DNA of 64,000 nt. Source: CAYLNL01 sp964385175 (GTDB lineage: Bacteria > Bacteroidota > Bacteroidia > Flavobacteriales > Flavobacteriaceae). The position numbers and the translations under genes are program-made. Positions within the stretch are counted from its first letter, which is position 1. Each line of letters opens with the position of its first letter. Positions 35,095 through 43,323 of the stretch are shown one piece after another. The stretch is from contig CAYLNL010000001.1 of NCBI GenBank assembly GCA_964385175.1, positions 284,911 through 348,910 of the forward strand. Direction: 5' to 3'. The notes below the pieces were generated by a model. The model did not search any database and was not told where the DNA came from. It worked only from the letters and a program-made list of their open reading frames with translations.

Positions 35095-36210
35095 ATGAAA
35101 ATTACACCTTTCCTCCTGGCTATTTTCCTGTTGAGTTGTAATCCCCGCAAAGACCCTCTCAGCAGAGCGCTGGCTTCTAAAAACGAAAAAATAAAGAGGG
35201 TTATGAGTAACCTGGAACAGTATCGTCCCCAGATTTTATTTACCGAAATAAAACACACCTCGGCGGGGGTAACATTTACCGACTATAGTTTTCAGGTGAG
35301 GGATAGTGCTTATTTTTATCCTGCCAGCACAGTAAAATTCCCCATCGCCCTGCTCGCCTTAGAAAAAATGAACGAGGAAAAAACTTATACCCGCAACACT
35401 CGCTTTTATGTAGAAGGAGATACCCTTATTACCACTTTTGCACGGGAAATCGAAAAAATATTTGCTGTGAGCGATAATGATGCCTATAACCGGCTATTTG
35501 AGTACCTGGGGCAAGATGAGATTCTTAAACGACTTAACCAAAAAGGCTTGCAGGCGCGTATTTCGCATCGCCTTTCTGCGCCCGATGCAGACAATGTAAC
35601 CACTAAGCCGCTTATCTTCTATCTTAATGATAGCACCACTACTCCTACCCAACCATATTCCAGTAGCCCTATAAAATCGCTTCAGTTAAAAAACATCCTT
35701 ACCGGTAAGGGATATATAGACGAGGGTTTACGGGTTGAAAAACCTAAAGATTTCTCGAAAAAAAACTACCTCCCACTTTCCACTCTCCATGATATATTGA
35801 AACGCCTCTTTTTTCCCGAAATCTTTTCAGAAAAAGAACAATTTCACCTTTCCAAAGACGATAGAGATTTTATCATTCAAGCTATGAAAACACTTCCCCG
35901 ACAGGTGGGTTATAGTAGTGAGGAGTATTATGACAGTTATGTGAAATTTTTTATTTATGGCGATTCTAAAGACCCTATTGATAGCCAGGTGGAACTATAT
36001 AATAAAGCAGGAGAAGCATACGGCTACCTCACCGATTGCGCTTATATTGTGGACAGGAAACGGAAAAAAGAATACCTTCTCACAGCTACTATCTATGTAA
36101 ATAAGGACGGTATTTTTAATGATGATGTGTATGAATATGAAGAAATTGGCATACCATTCCTGGCAGAATTGGGGAGGCAGCTAACTACTGCTAAAAAAAT
36201 ACCACAATAG
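35095..36210 (+). CDS. Class A beta-lactamase-like serine hydrolase lipoprotein
   Basis: 371 residues from the ATG at 35095, chosen because it gives a clean SPII signal (FLLAIFLLSC, Cys ~15). Upstream in-frame starts would bury the signal. Catalytic motifs: STVK (Ser78, Lys81), SDN (126-128) and NKAG (303-306) in place of KTG. The domain is larger than classical beta-lactamases, with a ~70-residue insertion around ~165-260. It is probably a cell-envelope serine hydrolase, not a resistance enzyme. Gap of ~110 nt from the KAS gene. Confidence 0.78.
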   Translation: MKITPFLLAIFLLSCNPRKDPLSRALASKNEKIKRVMSNLEQYRPQILFTEIKHTSAGVTFTDYSFQVRDSAYFYPASTVKFPIALLALEKMNEEKTYTRNTRFYVEGDTLITTFAREIEKIFAVSDNDAYNRLFEYLGQDEILKRLNQKGLQARISHRLSAPDADNVTTKPLIFYLNDSTTTPTQPYSSSPIKSLQLKNILTGKGYIDEGLRVEKPKDFSKKNYLPLSTLHDILKRLFFPEIFSEKEQFHLSKDDRDFIIQAMKTLPRQVGYSSEEYYDSYVKFFIYGDSKDPIDSQVELYNKAGEAYGYLTDCAYIVDRKRKKEYLLTATIYVNKDGIFNDDVYEYEEIGIPFLAELGRQLTTAKKIPQ

Positions 36211-36277
36211 CAGAAATCATATCCTTAAAATGCCAAAACAAGTATAGTTTTGAATAAGACAAACAATTTTTCTAAGT

Positions 36278-36859
36278 ATGGGACATTATAATGAGGTTGT
36301 TTTCTCTGGCAGTGAATTAAGCGCAAAGGAAATCTGGCAAAAGGCTATGCCTGTTTTAGAGAAAAACGGGATTGTTTTTTCACCCGATTCAAACAATCTT
36401 TATAAGGATATGCACCTCACCTGGTATTTTGAAAAAGATGAAAGCCAATCGCCATGGGGAGAACTCTATTGTAATATTCTGCCAATAGGCAAAAATTTCC
36501 ACCTTGTTATTGCTGAAACAGATACTTTCAGGGTATTTTATTCAAAACGCACCTTAGAAAAATTCACACTCCTCTCAGTGGAGTTATGTACCGCCTGCGC
36601 TTTTAAATATGCTGTGTATTGGGAAGAAGCACTTACTAATAAAATAATCCCTTCCAATTTAAATCGCGCCAGCTATTTATTACGCGAGAAGTATCATTCA
36701 GGACATACGCCCGGGTTAATAATTATAGCCGCCACGGAAATAGAGCTGGATAAAGCCAGGCTGTGGGCGCCAAAAAATAGTGAGTTTATAATTCCAGAAC
36801 CAGGATATTATGTATATAAAATGTATGGTGCCTTAAAAATAAGAAATGTTACATACTAA
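36278..36859 (+). CDS. Unknown 193-residue protein
   Basis: No family recognised. Soluble, aromatic-rich, no signal peptide or membrane segment. Contains WYFEKDESQSPWGELYCN and a central Cys pair (LCTACAF). It sits alone between the hydrolase and bioB, with a promoter-like TATTTTTG (36903-36910) after it. Could be an accessory gene inserted in the biotin cluster. Confidence 0.5.
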   Translation: MGHYNEVVFSGSELSAKEIWQKAMPVLEKNGIVFSPDSNNLYKDMHLTWYFEKDESQSPWGELYCNILPIGKNFHLVIAETDTFRVFYSKRTLEKFTLLSVELCTACAFKYAVYWEEALTNKIIPSNLNRASYLLREKYHSGHTPGLIIIAATEIELDKARLWAPKNSEFIIPEPGYYVYKMYGALKIRNVTY

Positions 36860-37019
36860 CATAATGCTCATTTATACTAATTAAATGGCGTGTATTTTTT
36901 AGTATTTTTGACGCCTTGTTAGCGTTGAAATACTATTTTTCTGAAACTCGTTGGCACGCTCGTTTAATTCTGTGAATGACAACTAATAAAAACCAATACC
37001 TATTCTTAAACCTAAAAAC

Positions 37020-38132
37020 ATGAGTGAATTACGAAATAGTTGGACAAAAGAAGAAATTTTAGCCCTATACCACAAACCTCTCATGGAGTTGTTATATGAG
37101 GCTGCCACAATACATCGCAAGTATCACGACCCAAATACCGTGCAGGTTTCTACTCTTATTTCTATAAAAACAGGCGGTTGCCCCGAAGATTGCGGGTATT
37201 GCCCTCAAGCGGCTCGTTACCACACGAATATAGAAGGAAACGATTTGATGAGCGTTCAGCAGGTGAAGGCTCAAGCCTTGCGCGCCAAAGCATCTGGTAG
37301 CAGCCGCGTGTGCATGGGCGCCGCCTGGCGCAATGTGAAAGACGGTCCAGAGTTTGATACCGTTCTGGAAATGGTGCGCACCCTCAACAAATTAGACATA
37401 GAAGTTTGCTGCACCCTTGGTATGCTCACCGAAAACCAGGCAAAACGCTTAGCCGAAGCAGGCTTGTATGCCTACAACCACAATTTAGATACTTCTGAGG
37501 ACTATTATAAAGAAATTATAGGTACGCGCAGCTATCAAGACCGGTTGCAAACCATTGAAAATGTGCGAAAAACCAATATCACTGTATGTAGCGGGGGCAT
37601 TATAGGTATGGGCGAAGAAACCGGAGACCGCGCCGGTATGCTGGTAGCGCTTGCCGCCTTGAACCCACACCCCGAATCGGTGCCCATAAATGCCTTAGTA
37701 GCGGTAGAGGGAACGCCTTTAGAAGACCAACAACCTGTTTCTATCTGGGAAATGATTCGTATGGTAGCTACTACCCGTATAGTATTACCTCAAACCCAGG
37801 TGCGCCTTTCTGCAGGGCGCACTGAAATGAGCAAAGAAGGGCAGGCGCTGTGTTTTTTTGCAGGCGCCAATTCTATTTTTGCAGGCGATAAATTGCTCAC
37901 TACACCCAACCCGGATATAAATGAAGATAAAGAACTATTTAACCTGCTTGGTTTGAAACCGCAAAAAGCCTTTGCCAAGAAAGAACAGCCCCAAACGGTG
38001 GAAGCCCAAGCATCTCAATATCTCTCTATGGGAGAAAACCCCAGGTGGACTCGCCCTGAACATACTGTTGCACGTAATGAGGTGGCAAAAAAACGGGCGA
38101 AAATGCGAATTTCCTCTCAAAAGGATACATAA
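37020..38132 (+). CDS. bioB: Biotin synthase
   Basis: A 370-residue radical-SAM enzyme inserting sulfur into dethiobiotin. The 4Fe-4S/SAM motif is Cys54-x3-Cys58-x2-Cys61 in GGCPEDCGYCPQ. The 2Fe-2S ligands appear in GSSRVCMGAAW and EVCCTLGM. It is somewhat longer than E. coli BioB because of a C-terminal tail (~320-370). It is ~2 kb from bioD-bioA with its own leader, so probably separately transcribed. Confidence 0.96.
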   Translation: MSELRNSWTKEEILALYHKPLMELLYEAATIHRKYHDPNTVQVSTLISIKTGGCPEDCGYCPQAARYHTNIEGNDLMSVQQVKAQALRAKASGSSRVCMGAAWRNVKDGPEFDTVLEMVRTLNKLDIEVCCTLGMLTENQAKRLAEAGLYAYNHNLDTSEDYYKEIIGTRSYQDRLQTIENVRKTNITVCSGGIIGMGEETGDRAGMLVALAALNPHPESVPINALVAVEGTPLEDQQPVSIWEMIRMVATTRIVLPQTQVRLSAGRTEMSKEGQALCFFAGANSIFAGDKLLTTPNPDINEDKELFNLLGLKPQKAFAKKEQPQTVEAQASQYLSMGENPRWTRPEHTVARNEVAKKRAKMRISSQKDT

Positions 38133-38196
38133 TTGAGGTATGCTATATAAGTAAGCTTTTCTTAATTTTACAATTTCAACTACAACTATATTGGGT

Positions 38197-39063
38197 ATGA
38201 CGTTGCAAGAAATACCTCGTGTAGCCACTATAACAAAAGAAGATTTTGTGGCTCAGTACCTAAAACCTCAGAAGCCGGTGGTTATAGAGCGCCTTACCCA
38301 TGGATGGGATGCCTACCAGAAATGGCATTTTGATTATATAAACCAATTGGCCGGTGATAAAATAGTTCCGTTATATGATGACCGTCCGGTGGACTACCGC
38401 GATGGTTTCAACCAGCCGCATACCCGCATGAAAATGAGCGAGTACCTTTCACTCTTGCAGCAAGCGCCTACCAACTACCGTATATTTTTATATAATTTGA
38501 TGAAGGAAACGCCAACGCTTCAAAATGATTTCCATTGGCCCGATATAGGCTTGCGGTTGGTGAAGCAAATGCCTATGCTGTTTTTTGGAGGTGAAAACAG
38601 CCGTGTTTTTATGCACTTTGATATAGATTATGCAAATATTCTCCATGTTCATTTCCATGGTAAAAAGCAATGCGTTATTTTCCCTCCCGAACAAACCCCC
38701 TATCTGTATAAAGTTCCCCATGCGCTAATTTCGCATGAAGGGATTGATTTTGATAGGATAGATTATGGTAAGTGGCCTGCTCTTAAAGATGCCAGAGGAT
38801 ACATAGCAAACTTAACCCATGGTGAGGTATTGTATATGCCCGAAGGATACTGGCACTATATGAAGTATGTAACACCGGGTTTTTCTATGAGCCTGCGCGC
38901 ATTACCCCGTAGCCCAAAAAATCTTGTAAAAGCCGCTTACAATGTGTTTGTTATGAGGCACTTTGACAATAGTATGCGAAAATGGAAAGGAAAGTCTTGG
39001 ATAGATTGGAAAAATGAGCAAGCTATTGTGCGAACGCATAAAAAATTAAATCTCACTCAATAA
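38197..39063 (+). CDS. JmjC/cupin_8-type Fe(II) oxygenase-like protein
   Basis: 288 residues from the ATG at 38197 (a TTG at 38191 is less likely). Cupin-type fold with metal ligands His140-x-Asp142 (MHFDID) and a distal His220 (YWHYMK), the HxD...H set of 2-oxoglutarate-dependent hydroxylases. JmjC/cupin_8 proteins hydroxylate protein or small-molecule targets. Its 3' end overlaps convergent recX by 11 nt. Confidence 0.83.
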   Translation: MTLQEIPRVATITKEDFVAQYLKPQKPVVIERLTHGWDAYQKWHFDYINQLAGDKIVPLYDDRPVDYRDGFNQPHTRMKMSEYLSLLQQAPTNYRIFLYNLMKETPTLQNDFHWPDIGLRLVKQMPMLFFGGENSRVFMHFDIDYANILHVHFHGKKQCVIFPPEQTPYLYKVPHALISHEGIDFDRIDYGKWPALKDARGYIANLTHGEVLYMPEGYWHYMKYVTPGFSMSLRALPRSPKNLVKAAYNVFVMRHFDNSMRKWKGKSWIDWKNEQAIVRTHKKLNLTQ

Positions 39064-39511
39064 GTTCATTTACTTTTTCATATACCCATTCAGGCTCCCA
39101 GCCCTTATATAAGAGATAATCTGCCAGTTTTTTCTTTTTTTTAAGCAGATGCGGTTCATTCAACTCTGAAAACCGTTTTTCAGCCAACGATTCAAAAATA
39201 TGCCTGTAAACTACTGCATCAATTTCTGTTAAAGCTATTTTAATAAGCCGCTCAGGAATAGTATTTGCCTTCAACCCTTTCACAATCCGTAGTCGCCCCC
39301 ATTTTTTCATCGTAAATTTTCCCCTGGCAAACCCCCTGGCGTATCGTTCCTCGTTGAGGTAATCTTGCTGAATTAAGTATTTTATAATTTGCTGCGCCAT
39401 AACCCCAGAAACCCCCAACAACCTAAGTTTCTCAAGCACTTCTTTAGAACAGCGCTCCTGGTAGCTGCAATACCGTTCTAATTTTTTCCTTATTTCTTCT
39501 GGCTTATCCAC
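39053..39511 (-). CDS. recX: Regulatory protein RecX
   Basis: A 152-residue all-helical protein of the RecX family, which blocks RecA filament growth. Three tandem three-helix repeats are visible, including the sequence YLNEERYARGFARGK typical of the family. No recA in the window. It is 33 nt after the RNase G gene on the same strand and convergent with the cupin gene. Confidence 0.85.
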   Translation of the reverse strand: MDKPEEIRKKLERYCSYQERCSKEVLEKLRLLGVSGVMAQQIIKYLIQQDYLNEERYARGFARGKFTMKKWGRLRIVKGLKANTIPERLIKIALTEIDAVVYRHIFESLAEKRFSELNEPHLLKKKKKLADYLLYKGWEPEWVYEKVNELIE

Positions 39512-39544
39512 AGTCTCATCTGCCCATTTTAGCCCAAAGCCATT

Positions 39545-41086
39545 CTACAATACCTCTCCATTTCTATCATTAAAACTATATTCCAGGTACTTATACGCAT
39601 CTCTTGGCAGCACTCGTATCCATTTTTTATATTTTAAAAACCATTTAAACCGTATGGAGGGAATACCTTTTGTAAGATAAGCCGCTACAAACGGGTGGGC
39701 ATTTAGAATAATACCATTTTTAAATGATGTATCTTGAATGAGATGCTCTAAAACAGCTGTTATCTTATCAATTAAAACAATAGGCGCTTCTACCTCACCG
39801 CTCACATTGGGGTTTTCTTCATAGGTATTAATATGAGTTTCAGGCCTCACCCGTTGGCGGGTAATTTGCACCAGCCCGAATTTACTGGGGGGTAAAATTT
39901 TATGCTTTGCCCGGTCTCCCTCCATTTCCTCTTTAAGACGCTGATAAAGTTTGCTACGATTTTCCGGAACGCCCATATCAATAAAATCTACCACAATTAT
40001 TCCGCCCATATCGCGCAAACGCAACTGTCTTGCAATTTCAGAAGCGGCAACCAGGTTTACCTCCAGTGCGTTTTCTTCCTGCGTTTTAGACCTGTTAGAT
40101 TGGTTTCCGCTATTTACATCAATTACATGGAGCGCCTCCGTATGTTCTATAATCAAATAGGCACCCTTACTCATAGAAACGGTTTTGCCAAAAGAGGTTT
40201 TAATTTGGCGCTCAATACCAAACTTTTCAAAAATAGGTACCGGCGATTCATGCAATTTCAATAAAGACTCTTTTTGAGGCGCTATTTCATATAAATAATC
40301 TTTCATCTGGTAATATAACGATGCATCATTAACATAAATACCCGTAAAAGTATCATTAAAAATATCCCGTAACGTAGAAGACACCCGCCCCAGTTCGCTC
40401 AATACTTTTGAAGGATAGAGCCCCCGGTGAATTTTTTTACACAAAGAAACCCAACGCTCCAACGAATCCTGTAAATCCTTATCTAACTCTGCGATTTTTT
40501 TGCCTTCTGCCACAGTGCGGACAATAACTCCGAAACCCCTGGGCCTAATACTTTCCACAAGCTTCTTTAAGCGGTCTTTTTCTTCCTTGCTTTCTATTTT
40601 CTGAGAAACAGAAACCCTGTCAGAAAAAGGAATAAGAACCAGGTATCGCCCGGCTATAGAAAGCTCAGAACTTATCCTGGGTCCTTTAGTAGAGATGGGC
40701 TCTTTAACAATTTGAACCAATATTGGCTGATTGGCTTTTAATACTTGTGTAATACTACCGTTTTTATCTATATCTCCTTCAAACCTGAAATCTTTTAACA
40801 AGAAATCTTTTATTCTTCCGGCGGCTACAAGTTTTACAAATTTTAATAAAGAGGGCAGTTGAGGTCCTAAATCATGATAATGAAGAAAGGCATCTTTTTC
40901 ATACCCTACATCAATAAATGCTGCATTAAGTCCCTGCACAGATTTTTTAACTTTGGCAAGCATAATATCGCCAACAGCAAATCCGCTGGTGCTCTTCTCA
41001 TTATGTAACTCTACAAGCTTTCCATCCTTTAATAAGGCAAAATCAATCTCAGAGGAACTAGATCTCACAATTAACTCTCTATTCAC
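39545..41086 (-). CDS. rng: Ribonuclease G/E
   Basis: A 513-residue endoribonuclease without the RNase E scaffold tail. The S1 RNA-binding domain is at ~35-130 (GLNAAFIDVGYEKDAFLHY). The catalytic DNase I-like domain has the magnesium-binding aspartates in VIDVNSGN and IVVDFIDM. It processes rRNA and turns over mRNA in the cytoplasm. A hairpin (41103-41123) lies in its leader. Confidence 0.93.
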   Translation of the reverse strand: MNRELIVRSSSSEIDFALLKDGKLVELHNEKSTSGFAVGDIMLAKVKKSVQGLNAAFIDVGYEKDAFLHYHDLGPQLPSLLKFVKLVAAGRIKDFLLKDFRFEGDIDKNGSITQVLKANQPILVQIVKEPISTKGPRISSELSIAGRYLVLIPFSDRVSVSQKIESKEEKDRLKKLVESIRPRGFGVIVRTVAEGKKIAELDKDLQDSLERWVSLCKKIHRGLYPSKVLSELGRVSSTLRDIFNDTFTGIYVNDASLYYQMKDYLYEIAPQKESLLKLHESPVPIFEKFGIERQIKTSFGKTVSMSKGAYLIIEHTEALHVIDVNSGNQSNRSKTQEENALEVNLVAASEIARQLRLRDMGGIIVVDFIDMGVPENRSKLYQRLKEEMEGDRAKHKILPPSKFGLVQITRQRVRPETHINTYEENPNVSGEVEAPIVLIDKITAVLEHLIQDTSFKNGIILNAHPFVAAYLTKGIPSIRFKWFLKYKKWIRVLPRDAYKYLEYSFNDRNGEVL

Positions 41087-41102
41087 TCTGACTAAGTTTT
41101 AA

Positions 41103-41123
41103 CTATTTGCCGCAAGCAAATAG
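41103..41123 (-). promoter_or_regulatory. Hairpin in the rng leader
   Basis: CTATTTGC and GCAAATAG form a perfect 8 bp stem around a 5 nt loop, 17 nt before the rng ATG and after the small basic gene. No U-tract follows on the minus strand, so it is not a clear terminator. It could be an mRNA structure through which RNase G controls its own message, as RNase E does. Confidence 0.4.
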
Positions 41124-41221
41124 TAGGTTAAACAATATTTCAAGGGCTATATGCCCAACGTGGTGTGTGCTGATTGTACTATTTTGTATTTTGGGAAGTT
41201 GTTTCTCCCTGGAAAATACAC

Positions 41222-41314
41222 TTATTTTTTCTTTTTATGCCGATTAGCTTTTCTTCTTTTTTTACGTTTATGAGTAGCTATTTTGTGTCTTTTTCTTTTT
41301 TTTCCGCTTGGCAT
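41222..41314 (-). CDS. 30-residue basic protein, likely ribosomal (COX24/bS22-like)
   Basis: Encodes a tiny protein starting MPSGKKRKRHKIATHKRKKR, over half Lys/Arg/His. Its composition and KRHK...KRKKRR pattern resemble the AURKAIP1/COX24 domain of mitochondrial mS38 and the small bacterial bS22 ribosomal protein. It is located between HU and RNase G, a position where I recall similar tiny ORFs in other Bacteroidota. Below usual gene-caller length limits. Confidence 0.7.
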   Translation of the reverse strand: MPSGKKRKRHKIATHKRKKRRKANRHKKKK

Positions 41315-41348
41315 ATTGGTATAATTGGTTACTTTTTTTATACAGGTT

Positions 41349-41642
41349 CTATTTTTTAACTGCTACACTGGTCTTAACCAGTTCTACAAAAGACTTGGCA
41401 GGTTTAAATGCCGGGATATTGTGCGCCGGGATGGTAAGCGTAATATTTTTGGAGATATTTCTACCCGTTTTTTCGGCTCGGGTTTTAATGATAAAACTGC
41501 CAAAACCACGAAGGTAAACATTATCTCCATCTTCCAAAGAAGTTTTAATTTCTTCCATGAAAGACTCTATAATTTTTTGTACCTCTCTTTTTTCTACCCC
41601 TAGTTTTTGTGAAACTGTAGTTACTATGTCTGCTTTTCTCAT
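41349..41642 (-). CDS. HU/IHF family DNA-binding protein
   Basis: A 97-residue histone-like protein with N-terminal helices (MRKADIVTTVSQKLG), the GFGSF turn and a beta-arm carrying GRNISKNITLTIPAHNIPAFKP. It binds and bends DNA as a dimer. The RGFGSF...RNP-like segment fits the IHF-like HU group of Bacteroidota. Confidence 0.92.
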   Translation of the reverse strand: MRKADIVTTVSQKLGVEKREVQKIIESFMEEIKTSLEDGDNVYLRGFGSFIIKTRAEKTGRNISKNITLTIPAHNIPAFKPAKSFVELVKTSVAVKK

Positions 41643-41776
41643 ATTTATTTCTCTGTCTTTAAATACAAGTTAGAGGGTGCAAATATATAAATTAATTAGT
41701 CAAAAATAAACCGCCCCTATTTAAATTTTAATGACGAACCTCCTTATTTTTGACCAACTTTTGGTAAATAGACGGT

Positions 41777-42814
41777 ATGGGTTTTTCTGAATTAATTATG
41801 GGTTGGTACCAGGAGAATAAACGCCCATTGCCTTGGCGGGGAGTTGCAGACCCCTATAATATATGGTTGTCAGAAATTATTTTGCAGCAAACTCGTGTGG
41901 TACAGGGATTACCCTATTACCTGAGATTTATAGAAACCTACCCTACCGTTTCTCATTTGGCAAAAGCGCCCTTGCAAGAGGTTTTAAAACTTTGGCAGGG
42001 GCTGGGCTACTACAGCAGGGCGAGAAACCTCCACAACACCGCTATCTATATAACCAACGAGCTAAACGGTGTTTTTCCGCAAACCTATAAAGGTTTGTTA
42101 ACTCTCAAGGGAATAGGAGAATACACTGCAAGCGCCATCGCTTCTATATGTTTTAGCGAGCCTTGCGCCGTTATAGATGGCAATGTGTATAGAGTATTGG
42201 CGCGGTATTTCGGAATAGAAATCCCCATCAACTCTGGCGAAGGAAAAAAATACTTTAAAGCCCTGGCACAACAACTCCTCTACCAGCAAGAACCTGCCAC
42301 CTATAACCAAGCCATTATGGAATTTGGAGCTGTGCAGTGCAAGCCCCAGTCTCCCCGTTGCAACGTATGCCCTCTTGAGCAAACATGCCAGGCGTTACAA
42401 TACAACAGGGTAGAGAGCCTCCCGGTGAAGCTGCGAAAAGGAGTCATAAAAAATCGTTTTTTCAATTACCTCGTAATTACTAATGGACAACAGGTGCTTC
42501 TTACCCAGCGTACAGAAAGCGATATTTGGCAAAATTTATATGAATTTCCACTCATAGAAACCATGGGAAACATTTCGGCGAAAAAAGTAAAAACCCACTC
42601 ACTTTTCACACAACTACTCCAAAAGAAACCTTTTAAAATGCACCTTTACAATAAAAAACCCATCATTCATAAACTATCTCACCAGCATATACACGCCCGT
42701 TTTTGGCAAGTGTCTGTGCAAGATGCCTTAGAAAATGCTATTCCACTGGCCGAAATGAAAAAGTACCCTGTTTCCGTTTTAATTGCTAATTTTGTCGCTC
42801 ACTACTCTCTTTGA
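41777..42814 (+). CDS. mutY: A/G-specific adenine glycosylase
   Basis: A 345-residue base-excision enzyme that removes A opposite 8-oxoG. Helix-hairpin-helix LKGIGEYTASAI, catalytic Glu in ILQQTRV, catalytic Asp in AVIDGNVYRV, and the 4Fe-4S cluster CKPQSPRCNVCPLEQTC (Cys-x6-Cys-x2-Cys-x5-Cys). The C-terminal NUDIX-like 8-oxoG recognition domain is at ~230-340. First gene of mutY-ssb-gldE-gldD. Confidence 0.95.
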   Translation: MGFSELIMGWYQENKRPLPWRGVADPYNIWLSEIILQQTRVVQGLPYYLRFIETYPTVSHLAKAPLQEVLKLWQGLGYYSRARNLHNTAIYITNELNGVFPQTYKGLLTLKGIGEYTASAIASICFSEPCAVIDGNVYRVLARYFGIEIPINSGEGKKYFKALAQQLLYQQEPATYNQAIMEFGAVQCKPQSPRCNVCPLEQTCQALQYNRVESLPVKLRKGVIKNRFFNYLVITNGQQVLLTQRTESDIWQNLYEFPLIETMGNISAKKVKTHSLFTQLLQKKPFKMHLYNKKPIIHKLSHQHIHARFWQVSVQDALENAIPLAEMKKYPVSVLIANFVAHYSL

Positions 42815-42838
42815 GAATATAGTTTTTTAGTATATTTG
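42810..42838 (+). promoter_or_regulatory. Bacteroidota-type promoter for ssb
   Basis: TTTG (42810-42813) and TATATTTG (42831-42838) are 17 nt apart and match the -33/-7 promoter of Bacteroidota. The ssb ATG lies 20 nt downstream. The -33 box overlaps the mutY stop region. Confidence 0.6.
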
Positions 42839-42857
42839 GATTTATATTTTTAAAATT

Positions 42858-43298
42858 ATGAATGGTACACTTAATAAAGTAATGCTCATAGGGCATTTGG
42901 GAGACGATGTAAAAATACATTATTTCGAGGGAGGTAATTGCATTGCCCGTTTCCCGCTCGCAACGCATGAGACCTACACAAACAAACAAACAGGAGAAAA
43001 AACCACCAATACAGAATGGCATACGGTGGTAACCCGGAACAAAGCGGCAGAAATTTGCGAAAAATATCTCAGCAAAGGAGATAAAATATATGTAGAAGGA
43101 AAATTAAAAACCCGCCAGTGGCAAAGCGAAGATGGTAATACCCGCTATGCCACCGAAGTTCATGTTACAGACTTTATATTTTTAAGCACCAAAAAAGGAA
43201 ACGAAGGAGGCTCTTCAACCGCCCCCAAACAAAATATGGTTAAAGAAGAAAAAGAACGCTACGCAGCGGAACCAGAAGAAGATGATTTACCCTTCTAA
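42858..43298 (+). CDS. ssb: Single-stranded DNA-binding protein
   Basis: 146 residues. N-terminal OB-fold (MNGTLNKVMLIGHLGDDVK to ~105), a short linker, and the acidic C-terminal tip EEDDLPF that recruits replication and repair proteins. Own promoter at 42810-42838. Confidence 0.95.
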   Translation: MNGTLNKVMLIGHLGDDVKIHYFEGGNCIARFPLATHETYTNKQTGEKTTNTEWHTVVTRNKAAEICEKYLSKGDKIYVEGKLKTRQWQSEDGNTRYATEVHVTDFIFLSTKKGNEGGSSTAPKQNMVKEEKERYAAEPEEDDLPF

Positions 43299-43323
43299 AT
43301 GCGTTTAACTAAATTTTAAACAC

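Noticed and set aside
36951..36966. TGGCACG upstream of bioB as a sigma-54 promoter
   Set aside because: The -24 half is good, but the -12 position reads TTTA and lacks the essential GC, so the match is not convincing.
41153..41175. GCCCAACGTGGTGTGTGCTG as a cassette core near rng
   Set aside because: A lone sequence without a matching partner at either side and inside a conserved housekeeping block.
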